Below, piece by piece: positions 25,501 to 34,435 of a stretch of DNA of 64,000 nt. The position numbers and the translations under genes were made by a program. The notes below the pieces were generated by a model. The model was not told the origin of the DNA and did not search any database. It was given only the letters and a program-made list of their open reading frames with translations. The first letter of the stretch is position 1, and the number at the start of each line of letters is the position of its first letter. Source of the stretch: Macquaria australasica (lineage: Eukaryota; Chordata; Actinopteri; Centrarchiformes; Percichthyidae); contig SEMN01000699.1 in the NCBI GenBank assembly GCA_005408345.1, positions 1 to 64,000 of the forward strand, read 5' to 3'.

Positions 25501-25727
25501 CCGTTCTGCTTAACAGAAGTGTGGGGTGCGGTTAAAGCTGGGCCGGGGTGGTGGTAGAACCCGTTGGTGAGGCGGGTGCTGGTGGAGGTGCCAGCACTCG
25601 TGGTGGCAGCCGGACCCGTTTGAGCAACATTGGAAGGAGTGGCAGATTTGGGCCGTGACCCGAACTTGGGCAGCCTAGAAACCATGGTGGGCATGGTGGG
25701 AGGGTCGTCGAGAGGAGGGGCTGACAT
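11893..25727 (-). CDS. ccser2: ccser2-type coiled-coil serine-rich protein 2, spliced coding region (13 coding exons, 943 codons in the short-3'-end form)
   Basis: Thirteen exons were joined by reading GT-AG borders on the minus strand. All phases agree and the total before exon 13 is exactly 871 codons. The N-terminus carries VSRLPKFGSRPK, like the VSRLP/SKLP start of the CCSER family. A long Ser/Pro-rich, probably disordered stretch follows (about residues 20-480), then the acidic DMSLSSNSSLDRND block, the diagnostic GTYMWDEEGLEPLG block, the ILNNLESCDLDDDDLMLD block, a DCSAVRSQLEYLQRLL helix, a coiled coil (about 801-829) and HTQTSV...SQTPWRE near the end. The GTYMWDEEGLEP block points to CCSER2 rather than CCSER1. 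Mammalian CCSER2/Gcap14 is reported as a microtubule plus-end-associated protein in neurons; that role is inferred here from family. Human CCSER2 is about 834 residues, so the length fits. Which teleost duplicate (a or b) cannot be told. Coordinates span introns. Confidence 0.88.
12405..12830. repeat. Probable LINE 3'-tail-type repeat remnants in ccser2 intron
   Basis: The stretch caaacaaactttattaatat at 12411 and aagcactttaggctttttat near 12781 resemble 3' ends of fish non-LTR elements. Similar tails occur at 14625-14700, 14885-14935 and 46595-46660. Confidence 0.35.
12883..13008 (-). CDS. ccser2: ccser2 coding exon 12
   Basis: 126 nt, phase 0 to phase 0, residues 830-871. The acceptor is cttgtgagcag|ACTGTT and the donor CACGCT|gtgaga. 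It codes TVPTVTTRCRCQETTGRMD, then RHTQTSVTERESVASQTPWR and EHA. The DK-Y/H-TQT...TPWR signature matches CCSER2. The following intron again starts in a CA-rich tract. Confidence 0.85.
13119..13205 (-). CDS. ccser2: ccser2 coding exon 11 (coiled coil)
   Basis: 87 nt, phase 0 to phase 0, residues 801-829. The acceptor is gtgtttag|GTGCAG. The donor CAGCTG|gtctgt is weak but gives the only in-phase join found. It codes VQALLQEVQQLREELRSRD then RTITQLTLQL, heptads typical of a coiled coil, matching LLNEIKQLKDEIKKKDEKIQ in human CCSER2. Confidence 0.82.
13395..13478 (-). CDS. ccser2: ccser2 coding exon 10
   Basis: 84 nt, phase 0 to phase 0, residues 773-800. The acceptor is tgttgttcag|GAGGAG and the donor TCACAG|gtgagc. 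It codes an acidic Ser/Thr linker, EEDVDDDTLTTDTLSPETVD then STHSSDSQ, between the helix of exon 9 and the coiled coil of exon 11. Confidence 0.8.
13710..13824 (-). CDS. ccser2: ccser2 coding exon 9
   Basis: 115 nt, phase 2 in and phase 0 out, residues 734-772. The acceptor is ccccctcag|GTCTCC and the donor CTTCAG|gtgaga. It codes SPCLSPGTPGLGLDVEDLAE then DCSAVRSQLEYLQRLLLQ. The second half matches the conserved QDCTAVKTQLLKLKRLL helix of CCSER1 and CCSER2. Confidence 0.87.
14222..14317 (-). CDS. ccser2: ccser2 coding exon 8
   Basis: 96 nt, phase 2 to phase 2, residues 702-733. The acceptor is ccccctcag|TGATTT and the donor CCAAG|gtgattc. It codes SDFQCYKLTEDPG, then a polar stretch ending SDLILDLCPP. 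No strong family motif is visible; the call rests on clean borders, matching phase and position between two recognisable exons. Confidence 0.7.
14318..15995 (-). other. ccser2 intron between exons 8 and 7
   Basis: Contains a LINE-tail-like fragment (14610-14700, starting aattcaattcaattcaactg) and otherwise unique AT-rich DNA. No extra exon seen. Confidence 0.6.
15996..16080 (-). CDS. ccser2: ccser2 coding exon 7
   Basis: 85 nt, phase 1 in and phase 2 out, residues 674-701. The acceptor is aaccctgcag|ATGGAG and the donor GAAAG|gtgagg. It codes DGDGIPHMAQWRMRQLCWG then TQDVHNDNE. The spaced tryptophans resemble the EGFWKRPPQRWSGQEH segment of human CCSER2. Confidence 0.75.
16599..16617. repeat. 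(CA)n microsatellite overlapping the ccser2 exon 6 donor
   Basis: On the minus strand the exon end AGCG is followed immediately by gtgtgtgtgtgtgtgtgtg, so the GT donor is the first repeat unit. Confidence 0.95.
16618..16708 (-). CDS. ccser2: ccser2 coding exon 6
   Basis: 91 nt, phase 0 in and phase 1 out, residues 644-673 plus one base. The acceptor is tctctttcag|GACATC. It codes DILNNLESCDLDDDDLML followed by DADLPEDASLHS, a block shared by CCSER1 and CCSER2. The donor reads AGCG|gtgtgtgtg, so the 5' splice site is itself the first unit of a CA/GT microsatellite. Confidence 0.9.
17926..18005. repeat. Perfect inverted repeat with a third copy (A-A'-A arrangement)
   Basis: A 23-bp arm at 17926-17948 (tgccatagagctccatttat...) pairs perfectly with 17955-17977 across a 6-nt loop. 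The middle arm, extended to 17950-17977, also pairs perfectly with 17978-18005 with no spacer. Two mutually exclusive hairpins therefore share one arm. Confidence 0.95.
18590..19190 (+). repeat. Pyrimidine-rich (CT/TCC) low-complexity tract, about 600 bp
   Basis: The plus strand is dominated by ctcctc, tttcctct and similar runs, mirrored as purines on minus. Frames read through it on both strands are artefacts. Confidence 0.85.
22505..22541. repeat. (CA)n microsatellite beside the ccser2 exon 5 donor
   Basis: About 18 CA units. On the minus strand the intron starts gtaaggcct and then enters (GT)n. Confidence 0.97.
22550..22729 (-). CDS. ccser2: ccser2 coding exon 5 (family-diagnostic block)
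   Basis: 180 nt, phase 0 to phase 0, residues 584-643. The acceptor is gttttgtag|GGTGGTT and the donor AGCATC|gtaagg. It codes GGSSLDLSPSDS, then GGTYMWDEEGLEPLGG, then an Asn/Thr-rich loop (TNTNSNTTHH) and IGSFDSDLNSI. Human CCSER2 has the near-identical AGSSFELSPSDSS...GTYMWDEEGLEPIG, the strongest single reason for the gene name. The Asn/Thr loop is made of repeated AAC-ACC codons and may vary in length. A (GT)n microsatellite starts within ten bases of the donor. Confidence 0.92.
23605..23678 (-). CDS. ccser2: ccser2 coding exon 4
   Basis: 74 nt, phase 1 in and phase 0 out, residues 559-583. The acceptor is tctctccag|GTGAGCG and the donor GACCAG|gtacca. It codes a short basic stretch, ERGEHQLTRLSRRRRSSQ, then PDYHDQ. 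The 79-nt intron between exons 3 and 4 is short, as is common in compact fish genes. Confidence 0.8.
23758..23934 (-). CDS. ccser2: ccser2 coding exon 3
   Basis: 177 nt, phase 1 to phase 1, residues 500-558. The acceptor is gtttgtag|GAAATGG and the chosen donor CTCGGTG|gtgagt. A weaker donor three bases earlier (CTCG|gtggtg) keeps the same phase and would drop one residue. The protein is acidic (KNDEDDSGLDQ) and ends in FLDDGVDWAAVTLG, matching the position of EWIDISVSD in human CCSER2. Confidence 0.8.
24040..24198 (-). CDS. ccser2: ccser2 coding exon 2
   Basis: 159 nt, phase 1 in and phase 1 out, residues 447-499. The acceptor is tcatcatcag|AAAGTACC and the donor CCTCG|gtagga. It codes ESTPETEGLSAE followed by LEDMSLSSNSSLDRND and EYMDDFDNLG. 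This is the acidic Ser-rich block that in human CCSER2 reads DDISLSSLSSSDKND...DDFIDIED. Confidence 0.85.
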
Positions 25728-25756
25728 CAGACCCCGCCCACGTCACCATGGAGACA
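24389..25756 (-). CDS. ccser2: ccser2 exon carrying the start codon (coding part 24389-25727)
   Basis: This is the largest coding exon. The acceptor cttgctcag lies just above 25756, leaving a 29-nt 5' leader before the ATG at 25727. It codes residues 1-446 plus one base. The protein is rich in Ser, Pro, Gly and basic residues with no predicted membrane segment. Short conserved islands are VSRLPKFGSRP near residue 16, FSMKWRKENG, SHSYSINRAAGRGL, ISYKLSRPSLIKQSRP and RRNSVETPSTTETSP at the end. The donor reads CCCAG|gtgtgag, so the exon ends in phase 1. The start was chosen because it is the first ATG in the long frame; in-frame ATGs at residues 12 and 15 are alternatives. An out-of-frame ATG at 25749 precedes it and opens an overlapping 24-codon uORF. 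Confidence 0.85.
25675..25749 (-). promoter_or_regulatory. Upstream ORF overlapping the ccser2 start codon
   Basis: An ATG seven bases into the start-codon exon opens a 24-codon frame, MVTWAGSDVSPSSRRPSHHA and four more residues. It runs over the main ATG at 25727 in another frame and stops at 25675. Overlapping uORFs commonly reduce translation of the main frame; the effect here is inference. Confidence 0.5.
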
Positions 25757-27249
25757 CTGAGCAAGAGGAGCTGGAGAGGAAGGAGATAACAAAGTTAACC
25801 AGGTTAAGCATAGCGGTTAGCATCATGTTAGCTTCTGAAGAAATCAACTGATCCTCGCAAAGAACACAACCATTAAAAATTGCTAAAAAAGTCAAAATTT
25901 AAACCTCATAATTAAATGACTTTAAAGGCCTTCCAGGTAGTCAAAATCATTTGGCCCAACAGCGGCCAAAAATTAAGAATGCCAGACTTCCACAGGTCAC
26001 AAACTGGCCCAAAGCTGGTCAAAGATGCTAACTGGAGATGAGTCTCACCCCAAAATGTTCAAGTCGGCCATACGGGCCAGAGCTGGCTCACATTTGGTCC
26101 TCTACTGGTCCAGACTCGGCCGGCCCGACCGATACTGGATTTTTGAGGCAGATACCAATATCGATATTTGAGAGCTTGAAAACATTTGGTAACGATATGT
26201 AGGCCCATATACATTTTTGCTGATCCCTTCAATTTGGTTCATAAAAATATTGTAACCAGGACATTTAGTGAGCAGTACATTTTACAGTGTAAAAATAAAC
26301 GTGTTAGCGCTCTCTGGTGGACAAACCAGCTCCTAGCCTTCCTATAGCAGCTAGCTACCTTGTATAATATCTTCAAACACCAAAGACACCACGAGCATGT
26401 CTTCTACTGAATATAGGCGCTACCCAAAGTAGTGGCTAGTAGTTCGAAAAATGAGCCTGCTAGATACAAGATTATTAACTTAACAGGTTAATTGAGCTTA
26501 GTAATGAGTTTTAGACAAGAGACAAGACTGTTTACTGTCTACTAATTTGAAAATGTTGCTAAACAAATCTACAGCCTCAACACGACAGCTATTCGCAGCT
26601 AGCTTCATGTTTAATCTGGATGTTGGATATTTCTAGGCATTACTGGCTAAGAGAAAATTCCCCTGTGGACTTCCAGGAACATGGCTGTTGAGAGATTTGT
26701 GACACACCTACAAAGCCTCTATAGAAAATGATTTACAGAGCTGAGTCAGTGGAAAAATCCACTGAGAGGCTCTGAAACAAACTGTTATTAGCAGCTGAAA
26801 CACGCAGCACCTGGACTGATCTGCAGGGGAGTTCAGGCATGTGTGTGTGTATGCTGACAATGTGGTTAGTGCAGAGGTAACACATTAACCACCTCTGTCT
26901 CTCACACACACACACACACACCACGCCCCTAATCAAAACAATCAGCTGATCCTGCACCTCCATCAGAAAACGACAGATGGTAATCAGACAAATGTTTTGC
27001 ATCGAGACACTCCCATCACATCCTGTCTGTGTGCAACTCTACTGAAACCTCCTGTAGCAACACACACACAGACAGAGGCAGGAAACCACTATTACCAAAA
27101 GCACAGACAACCCGGCTGGCCTGTTTCAGGTCTACAGAGCTGTGAGAGTTTGACACTAAAAAGACAGATTTTTGAGTGGAGTGTCACTTTAGGCCACAGT
27201 GATAACAGATCACTATAAATAACATCTACAGTGTGTTAAACATCAGACT

Positions 27250-27273
27250 CATATATATATATATATATATATA
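27250..27273. repeat. (AT)n microsatellite
   Basis: About 12 units; a poly-A run of about 23 follows at 27349-27371. Confidence 0.95.
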
Positions 27274-28379
27274 AACAGATCCGAGCAGCAACTAAAGATT
27301 ATTTCCATTACCGATAAATTGCTTTGTCTTTAAAATGTCTGAAAATAGTAAAAAAAAAAAAAAAAAAAAAAGTCCATCAAATTTTTCTACAGCCAAAAGT
27401 GAAATATTCAAACTGCTTGTTTTGTCCAAAAACCCAAAGATATTAAAGTTAGTGATATAAGACAAAAGAGTAAGAAAACCTCACACTTACATAGCCAGAA
27501 CCAATTCTCCGTTGATGGACTAATCGATTAATCGTTTCAGCTCTATAACAGAGCAAAGGGGTGTCACCTCTTCACCCCCAACCTGAAACCCTGAAGGAAA
27601 AACTAACTCTGATTTTAACCTTAATCCTAAATCCAAAACAACATTAATATAAAGCTTAGTTAAAAGTTTGAGACAAAATCATTGATTATTTCATTTTAAA
27701 AAAACAATGGCGAGACTGATAAAGCAACTTCTCCGTTTCTTTCCTCCTCGTCTCTCCAGCCCTGCAGTCTTAGCACATGGTGCTGAGGCTGAAAGAACAA
27801 AAATAAAATAAACACCACAAGCCTCCTCAGTCATTTGTCCGCCCAAGGCCACCGTACCCTGAACTGAACGGAGCATCACAAGCTTCTCCGGACGCCTTAT
27901 TAAACCAGCTGATGTGTTGATCTCAAACAGAAGAAAGTGAGGCGTGACGGCTGGAAAACTTGTGATTTCAACGTGAGAGAAACTGAAAGGTCAAAACGAC
28001 ATCGCTGGATTTAAAAATGATCATCTGCACGTCCTGAGGGCTTCAGAGGTTACACACATATAACCAGACACATTATCAATCATGTGTTTTACTAATAAAG
28101 ATTATTGTTACATAACCTGCTGAGACCCAGCAGCATAATTCCTCATCTCTAAACAGACAACCGAATGTTAAATGTGTTGGTTTGAATATTTTCCCATCAC
28201 ATACTGACCTGAAAGAGGAAGATAAACTAATAAAGTGTTTCCTATAAAAGATGCTGCATAAAGCTGACTCACAGCTTCCCCTCTGCTGGGTCACAGTCAC
28301 AGGCTGACAAGCAAAGACTCATCACCCAAAAACCTGCAGTCACCATCTCATCATCTCTACCAGGTACAGCTGAGGCTGG

Positions 28380-28720
28380 GGGAGTTAACTGACAGTTACA
28401 TGACACCTGACAGTTCACCGGCAGTTAAGTGAAGGGTAACAGTCACCTGTCAACTAACTGTTACCTCATGGTTAAGTGACACCTGACAGTCAACAGTTAA
28501 GTGACAGTTAGGCGGCAGTTGCCTGACTTTAATATGACAGTTAAGTCAGACAGTCCCAACAGTTAAGTTACAGTTATGTGATAGTTAAGTGACACCTGAC
28601 AGTCAACTGTTAAGTGACTGTAACCTGTCAGTTAAATAACAGTTACCCTACAGTTACCAGCTACAGTTACCTGACAGATACCAGCTACATTAACTGACAG
28701 GTAACCGACAGTTTCTGAAT
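28380..28720. repeat. Degenerate minisatellite of (A)CAGTTAAGTGACAGTTACCTG units
   Basis: Roughly 10-bp half-units (gacagttaag, tgacagttac, acctgacagt) recur about 25-30 times over 340 bp, with imperfect higher-order repeats of 30-70 bp. Confidence 0.85.
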
Positions 28721-28799
28721 TGAGTAAACCCAAACTCCAGGCTTTAAAATGTGCTGCCAGAAACCTAGTCATGATGACAGAGGCCATGTTTTCCTCCAG

Positions 28800-28807
28800 A
28801 GTGTGTG

Positions 28808-28859
<52 letters not shown>
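28800..28859. repeat. (GT)n microsatellite
   Basis: About 29 units with one GC interruption. Confidence 0.97.
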
Positions 28860-28860
<1 letters not shown>

Positions 28861-29038
28861 CTGTACTGCAGCAGAAACACTGCTGTGATACCAAGGACAC
28901 ACAGGAGGAACGAAGACTGATGAACAAGGTCACGACAGGATGATAATGAGATTCTCTCTCCGTCTATCAACATGCCTCGTTCTTCATTTTGGACTCTCTT
29001 CAAGCTGAAACTGAGCTGCGATCCTGACCCACTCTTTC

Positions 29039-29143
<105 letters not shown>

Positions 29144-30149
29144 AATGTACACTTTCTGGATTAACACTGTCCAGACAAACGCTAAAATACAAAAGACACC
29201 CAGTGATCACTGAGAGGTTTAATATTTATTATTTAGATCACGTGTGCATGCAGGGTTTACGCCTGAGTTTCCACGTATAGTTTGTACATATTCTTACTAA
29301 TATCCACGTGTCTTTAAGCCAAACAAATGGCCCTGACTCCCAGAGAGCCGGCCAAAGACACATGTTAGATAAGTCTCTGAACACACACGCGACCTGAGGT
29401 TTAAAGGTCGCTTTCACACACGTTGGATAAATGTGGTGTCTTGAACTTGTGAGCTGGTGGACCAGGGTCAGTGGGGTCAGAGTGTCAGTTTCTCTTTAAG
29501 ATAAAACATCTACTGCGTTCCTTGTAGGAGCCACAGAGCCTGCAGTTTCCTGATTTCCCCCGCAGGGATCTTTAAAGCATCATGTGTCAGCCACAATCCA
29601 ATTTGAGTTTATTGCTGTTGGCTGATGCACAAGAGAGATTTCTACTGCAGAATCACTGTGCTTGGTGTGTGTGTGTGTGCTTGGTGTGTGCGTGTGTTTA
29701 AGACAGAGATTCTCACCAAAACACTGAAGCCTCCTGTCTTTGGCTGCGAGCCACAGAGCCATTTGAATTATTGATGAATGAAATCCAGCTGTAAACTCTA
29801 TTCAATGTGTAATGGGTAAGAAAATGCTAAACTGTGATTACTGAGGCGAAACGCCAAGACACAACAGATCTATTCTACATTTTGTCAACAAATCTCACTG
29901 GCTGACATGTTCCTTCATCACCATCAACACACACACTGGAGTTTATTTACACACCGTCCTGCTGCCCCAAATACTCACTGGAGCACCAAATGTGAATTCA
30001 TCCGCCACTGAAAATAGTCCCCAACAAAGTCACTATTTCCTCCTGTTCCTCCACAGACAGGGTTGGGAAATCAAAGTATTGGGAGACTAACACAGTGTTG
30101 GTTTTGGACTTTGACAATAAGAAAATATAGAATAACACCAGAATTATCC

Positions 30150-30625
30150 TTTAACATGTTGATGTTTAGCAGGTATAATGTTCACCATGTTCACCATCTT
30201 AGTTTAGCATGTTACCATGCTAACATTAGCTAGTTAGCAGTAAACACAGAGTGCAGCTGAGGCTGATGGGAATGTCTGTAGTTCTGCAGGTATTTGGTCA
30301 TAAACCAAAGTGTTGGACACGTTAACATGTTGACCTGATGATGAAAAGTCAGAGGATCACCAAAGTTATTACAGTTCATCCTGAGGGGAACATGAACGAT
30401 GAACCACAATGAACAGCTGTGTAGACATTTATCTCTAAACCAAAAACTTTGACCCGAGGACGACAGCAGACCAAAAGTTAGGGCATCAACAAAGTCCTTA
30501 GGATTCGTCCTCTGGGGACCATGAATGTCTGAACCCAATTTTATAGCAATCCATCCAATATTTGTCAAGATTTGCCAATGGAACAAAGAGGTGGACATCA
30601 CTAGAGCCATCAGTGTGGCTGAACA
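30150..30625 (-). repeat. Dispersed repeat family A, inverted copy
   Basis: The reverse complement matches 53285-53615 and 58855-59030 across the shared blocks ttcatgttcccctcaggatg, gtgttaatgtgtccaaca, tacctgcagaactacagac and gctaactagctaatgttagc. A 40-residue frame (HVPLRMNCNN...) in two copies is repeat-derived, not a gene. Confidence 0.85.
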
Positions 30626-32669
30626 CATTCAAAACAATACACAACAGAGAGAAGCAGCAAATCTTCATGTTTGAGAAGCTGAAACCAACAAATATCTGGT
30701 TTTCTTTCTCGATAAATACCAAAGGTGATTAATAAAATTGTTGTGGATAAACATTTTGTCCATTCACTAATCAATTAATCAAGTATTTGTTACACTACTA
30801 AAATAATCTGATTTTTCTTTGACAAAATAATTTTAATTTAAAATTTAAAATCCACTTGTTAGGTTTTCTAAGCAAACTCCATCCACTGATGAAAACAATG
30901 AGATGCAGTAGAAATCTCTGGAAAGAAAGCAAGTATGTGGAAACTACTACTTTCAAGGTCAAGAGAGAACTTTGATGCTCACAATCAGAGTGGTATTAAT
31001 ATGTCGGTGTCAATGTCAGAAATCAAAAAGTTATGTGATTTAAATGACTGGTTTAAAACATTTGAGTCTGGCTCCTGACCTGCACTGAGCTCCTGAGTAC
31101 AGGAGAAGCTCCGGTGTTGTTTACGTGTCCTGACCTTGACAGCTGTGTTATCGATGGGACCTGATCAATAAAAGGATCCCATGATGAGCTCAGACTGACT
31201 GTAGCGTGCTTACAAGTCACTTTCACTAATGGAGTTTACAGCCGAGCAAGAAGCAGAGCTGCAGAGCTTCACCTCCACAAGTCCACCTGGTGTTCATCTT
31301 CTTCAACCAGTCAGCTGCTTAGACTATAGACTACAAAATATATAATACATCAGTGAGCTGTTGAAGTGGCTGCTTGTTTTCACCAGAGGCAGCGGATGTT
31401 TCTCAGCTCTGGTTGGGACAGACTGAGTGGGAGATATGGAGGCATATCAGCACGTCGGCCTGCCTGCAGCTATATTTAGCTCTGTACCTTCAGCTGGATT
31501 CAACCCAAACTTTAAAAGGAAAGAAAATCCACTATACAACACGTAAACACACAGAGGAGGTCACTAGCTTACTGTGTTTCCATGAGTTACGTTGACCCAG
31601 TCTTCTTCCTCCCTCCTCCTCCTCCTCTTCTTTCCATTAGCCTGTTATTATCCCTACATCTTCCTCTCCTCCTCCTCCAATGTACATCCATCCAGCGAGT
31701 TATCGAGGTCCTCATGCTCCAGTTCTCCGCTCACTGAGCTGACAGGGATCGAGAGCCGTCAGCTAGAAAAGGTCGAGACCATCCATCTGGCTCCTCCTCA
31801 TATTTTACTTTTAACATATTATATTTTATGTTCTTTTATTCATACTGCAGTGTTAGCAGTAAAAGTTATAGTAAAATGATTTACTCGCCCTACATGCATT
31901 TTATCATTACCATCAGTGCATGCATACGAGGATTAAATTATACAGCACCTAAAAAAACTATAAAATATAAACAGCTGTGTGAATTTATATTTTAAAAAGC
32001 AGCAAAAGCATCTACAATCATCAATGTGCAAATATATTGATTTCTGTTATCATTCTTCCCTAACGACACAAGCTGTTTTATATATTTTTATTTTTTTAAC
32101 AAAAACATTTTTATACAAACCGGCTCATTGTTTTATTCACTGCAAATAATCTCCATCGTATCAAGTCATTTCTGTTCATAATTAAGTCCTAAAAACTTTA
32201 TTTTCTTTAAACAAGTGAAAGAAATCTGCCGTCTTGTTTCAATAATTGAGTTTTATCTTGAAATAACTGGTTCTTGTTTATAAAAAAATAGAGACGTTAA
32301 GAACAATTAGAGATAAAAAGGACCTGATAAGACGTTGGTCGAATCATTATTTCAAGTTATTTATCATTTTTGTTTGCTAATTTTACATTTTATGTATGTA
32401 CAGTTCGTGCCTGCTTATACTCTTATATGCAGCATCCAGCTGGATCCTCACTCGACAAACTACACAAAAGACAAATCATTTGAAATAAACCATTTTAAGA
32501 TCCAATATAACTGACAGGAACGTGGACAACTGTAAAATTCAAAACAGGCAAGAACAAGACGTTTTACTACGTTTGTGCTGTTAATCTGTTATAGCATCAC
32601 TAAGATTCATTATGACGTCTCAATAACAAACTACGAAGAGTTACTTTTCAGAAAAGACCAGGATCATTA

Positions 32670-33420
32670 AAAGGTTGGGTAGGCAGTTTTCTTTTGGCGT
32701 CACTGGGAAAAAATGCCATATTAACCGTGCAGCATATTGTAATCCAAGTGGTCTGAGAGCAGACCTCTACTTCAGCCCCCCCTCTTGGCTCTGTTTTCAG
32801 GCTTCAGTAAATCCATCCTGTGACGGGAGACTTTAGCCAATCACAGGTTATTTCAGAGAGACGGTGTGTTCGTATTGGCTGAGCTACAAGAGCAGGTGTG
32901 TGTACACGTCCCTTCAGACGGTGAAAACCTGATTCAGTGGAGGAAAATCCTGAAACTTGTGATAAATGTCCAACACCTCCTTTGCCTACAGCGGTGTATA
33001 GAACAAAACAACACGTCCCGGCTCCACACGGAGCTTCAGGCTCATTATGTTCGATGCCATGGCGCTCATAACGACGAGTGGCAAAGAGGCCTGATGACAA
33101 ACAGTGGGGAACAACTTTTGACGGGGGACAGTGGTGTGTGTGTGGTGTACTAGCCTCTCTTCCCGCTGCTGGACGGCGTTGCAGCTGCCTCTGAAGCCTG
33201 GGGCGCTCTGCTCTGCGGCCGCGAAGCGCTGGAGGGGCGTCTTTGAGAAAACAAGTCACGGCGGGAGGGACCGCGGTCTCGGTGAGGCTCACGCCGTGGA
33301 GAGCGAGCCCTACGAGGGATACGGTTTCACTGGGGAACCGACTCCTTCTGCTGCCGGTCCAAGTTGTGGGTTTGGTGGGAGGGGCTTAGCGGAGTGACAC
33401 GAGGCAGCAGAGAGAGAGGA
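32670..33420. repeat. Probable dispersed DNA-transposon-type repeat, GC-richer than its surroundings
   Basis: The start (aaaaggttgggtaggcagtt) and the cgtgacgggagactttagccaatcacagg-like centre resemble a repeat I have met in percomorph genomes. ORFs inside it show no domain. Boundaries are estimates. Confidence 0.4.
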
Positions 33421-34139
33421 GGAAGGTTTTGCATAGATTCTGCCTCCCCCAGCTTTAACTGTGATCTGCTTGTTGAGGGTTCACCTGTTTATTCATGTGT
33501 TCTTCACTGGTATGAACACCACAGAAGAAGAAGAAGAAGAAGAAGAAGAAGAGTGGTGAACATCATGCTCTGGTGACGTGAATCAGATTTGCTAAAGATC
33601 TGATTGCTAAAGATGATTTTTTTCCATGTGACAGCAAGACTCCGAGTCCTGATCCAGTCCTGATCCTGCCCGTCAGGGTTTATTCTCAGTACTGGCCGTC
33701 TCGCTGTCACCTGACAGGTGCTGTTCTCTCTCCTCACAGAAACGGCCGCAGGCTCTCAGGTGAGTCTTTACATAGCGTGAGCTCAGATTTCATTCACACT
33801 CTTCAGACTGAGAAAAGGCCAGAAGCTGCCAGAGCCGAGCTCACAGATGGACCAGAGACACAACAGATGGTCCGGACCGACCCCACCGGGTGTGTGTTAA
33901 ACCGGACACCATTAATCTCATCTCTCCCCGCGCTGAGGATGGAGGTCGAAGTCATAAACACACACACACACAGGAAGTTTCCAGGCCTCGTTCTGCAGCA
34001 GGATCAGCTTCCATTATCGCTCAATGATAAATTAATCAATAGAAACCTGATCGGCCGGCTGCTGCTGTCTCTGCTAAACATCCAATACGTTTGATCTACT
34101 TCTGTTCTTCAAGCCTGCGAATATTTATGATTTCAAACT

Positions 34140-34435
34140 CCGAAATAGGACTCCAACTAACAATTATTTTCATTGTCAATTAATCTGCCAGTGATGTTCT
34201 GGATTAGTCAATTAATTATCTGGTCTGTAAAATGTCTAAAGTGTCATAAAAAGAGTGATAGGCTAAACGTTTATCGCAACCAACACAGCAGTCCAAAACC
34301 TAAAGAGATTCAGTTGGAACCAGAGAATAAATCTTTGCTTAAAAAATGACGTAAGCAAAAACTTAAACGATGAATCAATTCTAAAAAAAGTGGCAGCTTA
34401 ATTTTCTGTTGATTGACCAATTGATTTGTTGCAGC
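34140..34435. repeat. Dispersed repeat family B (ATTAATCGATTAAT-rich), one of several copies
   Basis: Recurrent blocks (aatgtctaaa, tttgtccaacaacc-like, gattaatcgattaatcg) also appear at 27283-27545, 30640-30790, 40835-41000, 41840-42090, 44330-44715 and 46120-46270, in both orientations. Non-coding. Confidence 0.7.

Noticed and set aside
30230..30628. 132-codon minus frame
   Set aside because: It lies within dispersed repeat family A and recurs in the copy at 53360; repeat-derived.
32804..33292. 162-codon minus frame
   Set aside because: Falls in a GC-richer dispersed-repeat-like block; no recognisable domain.
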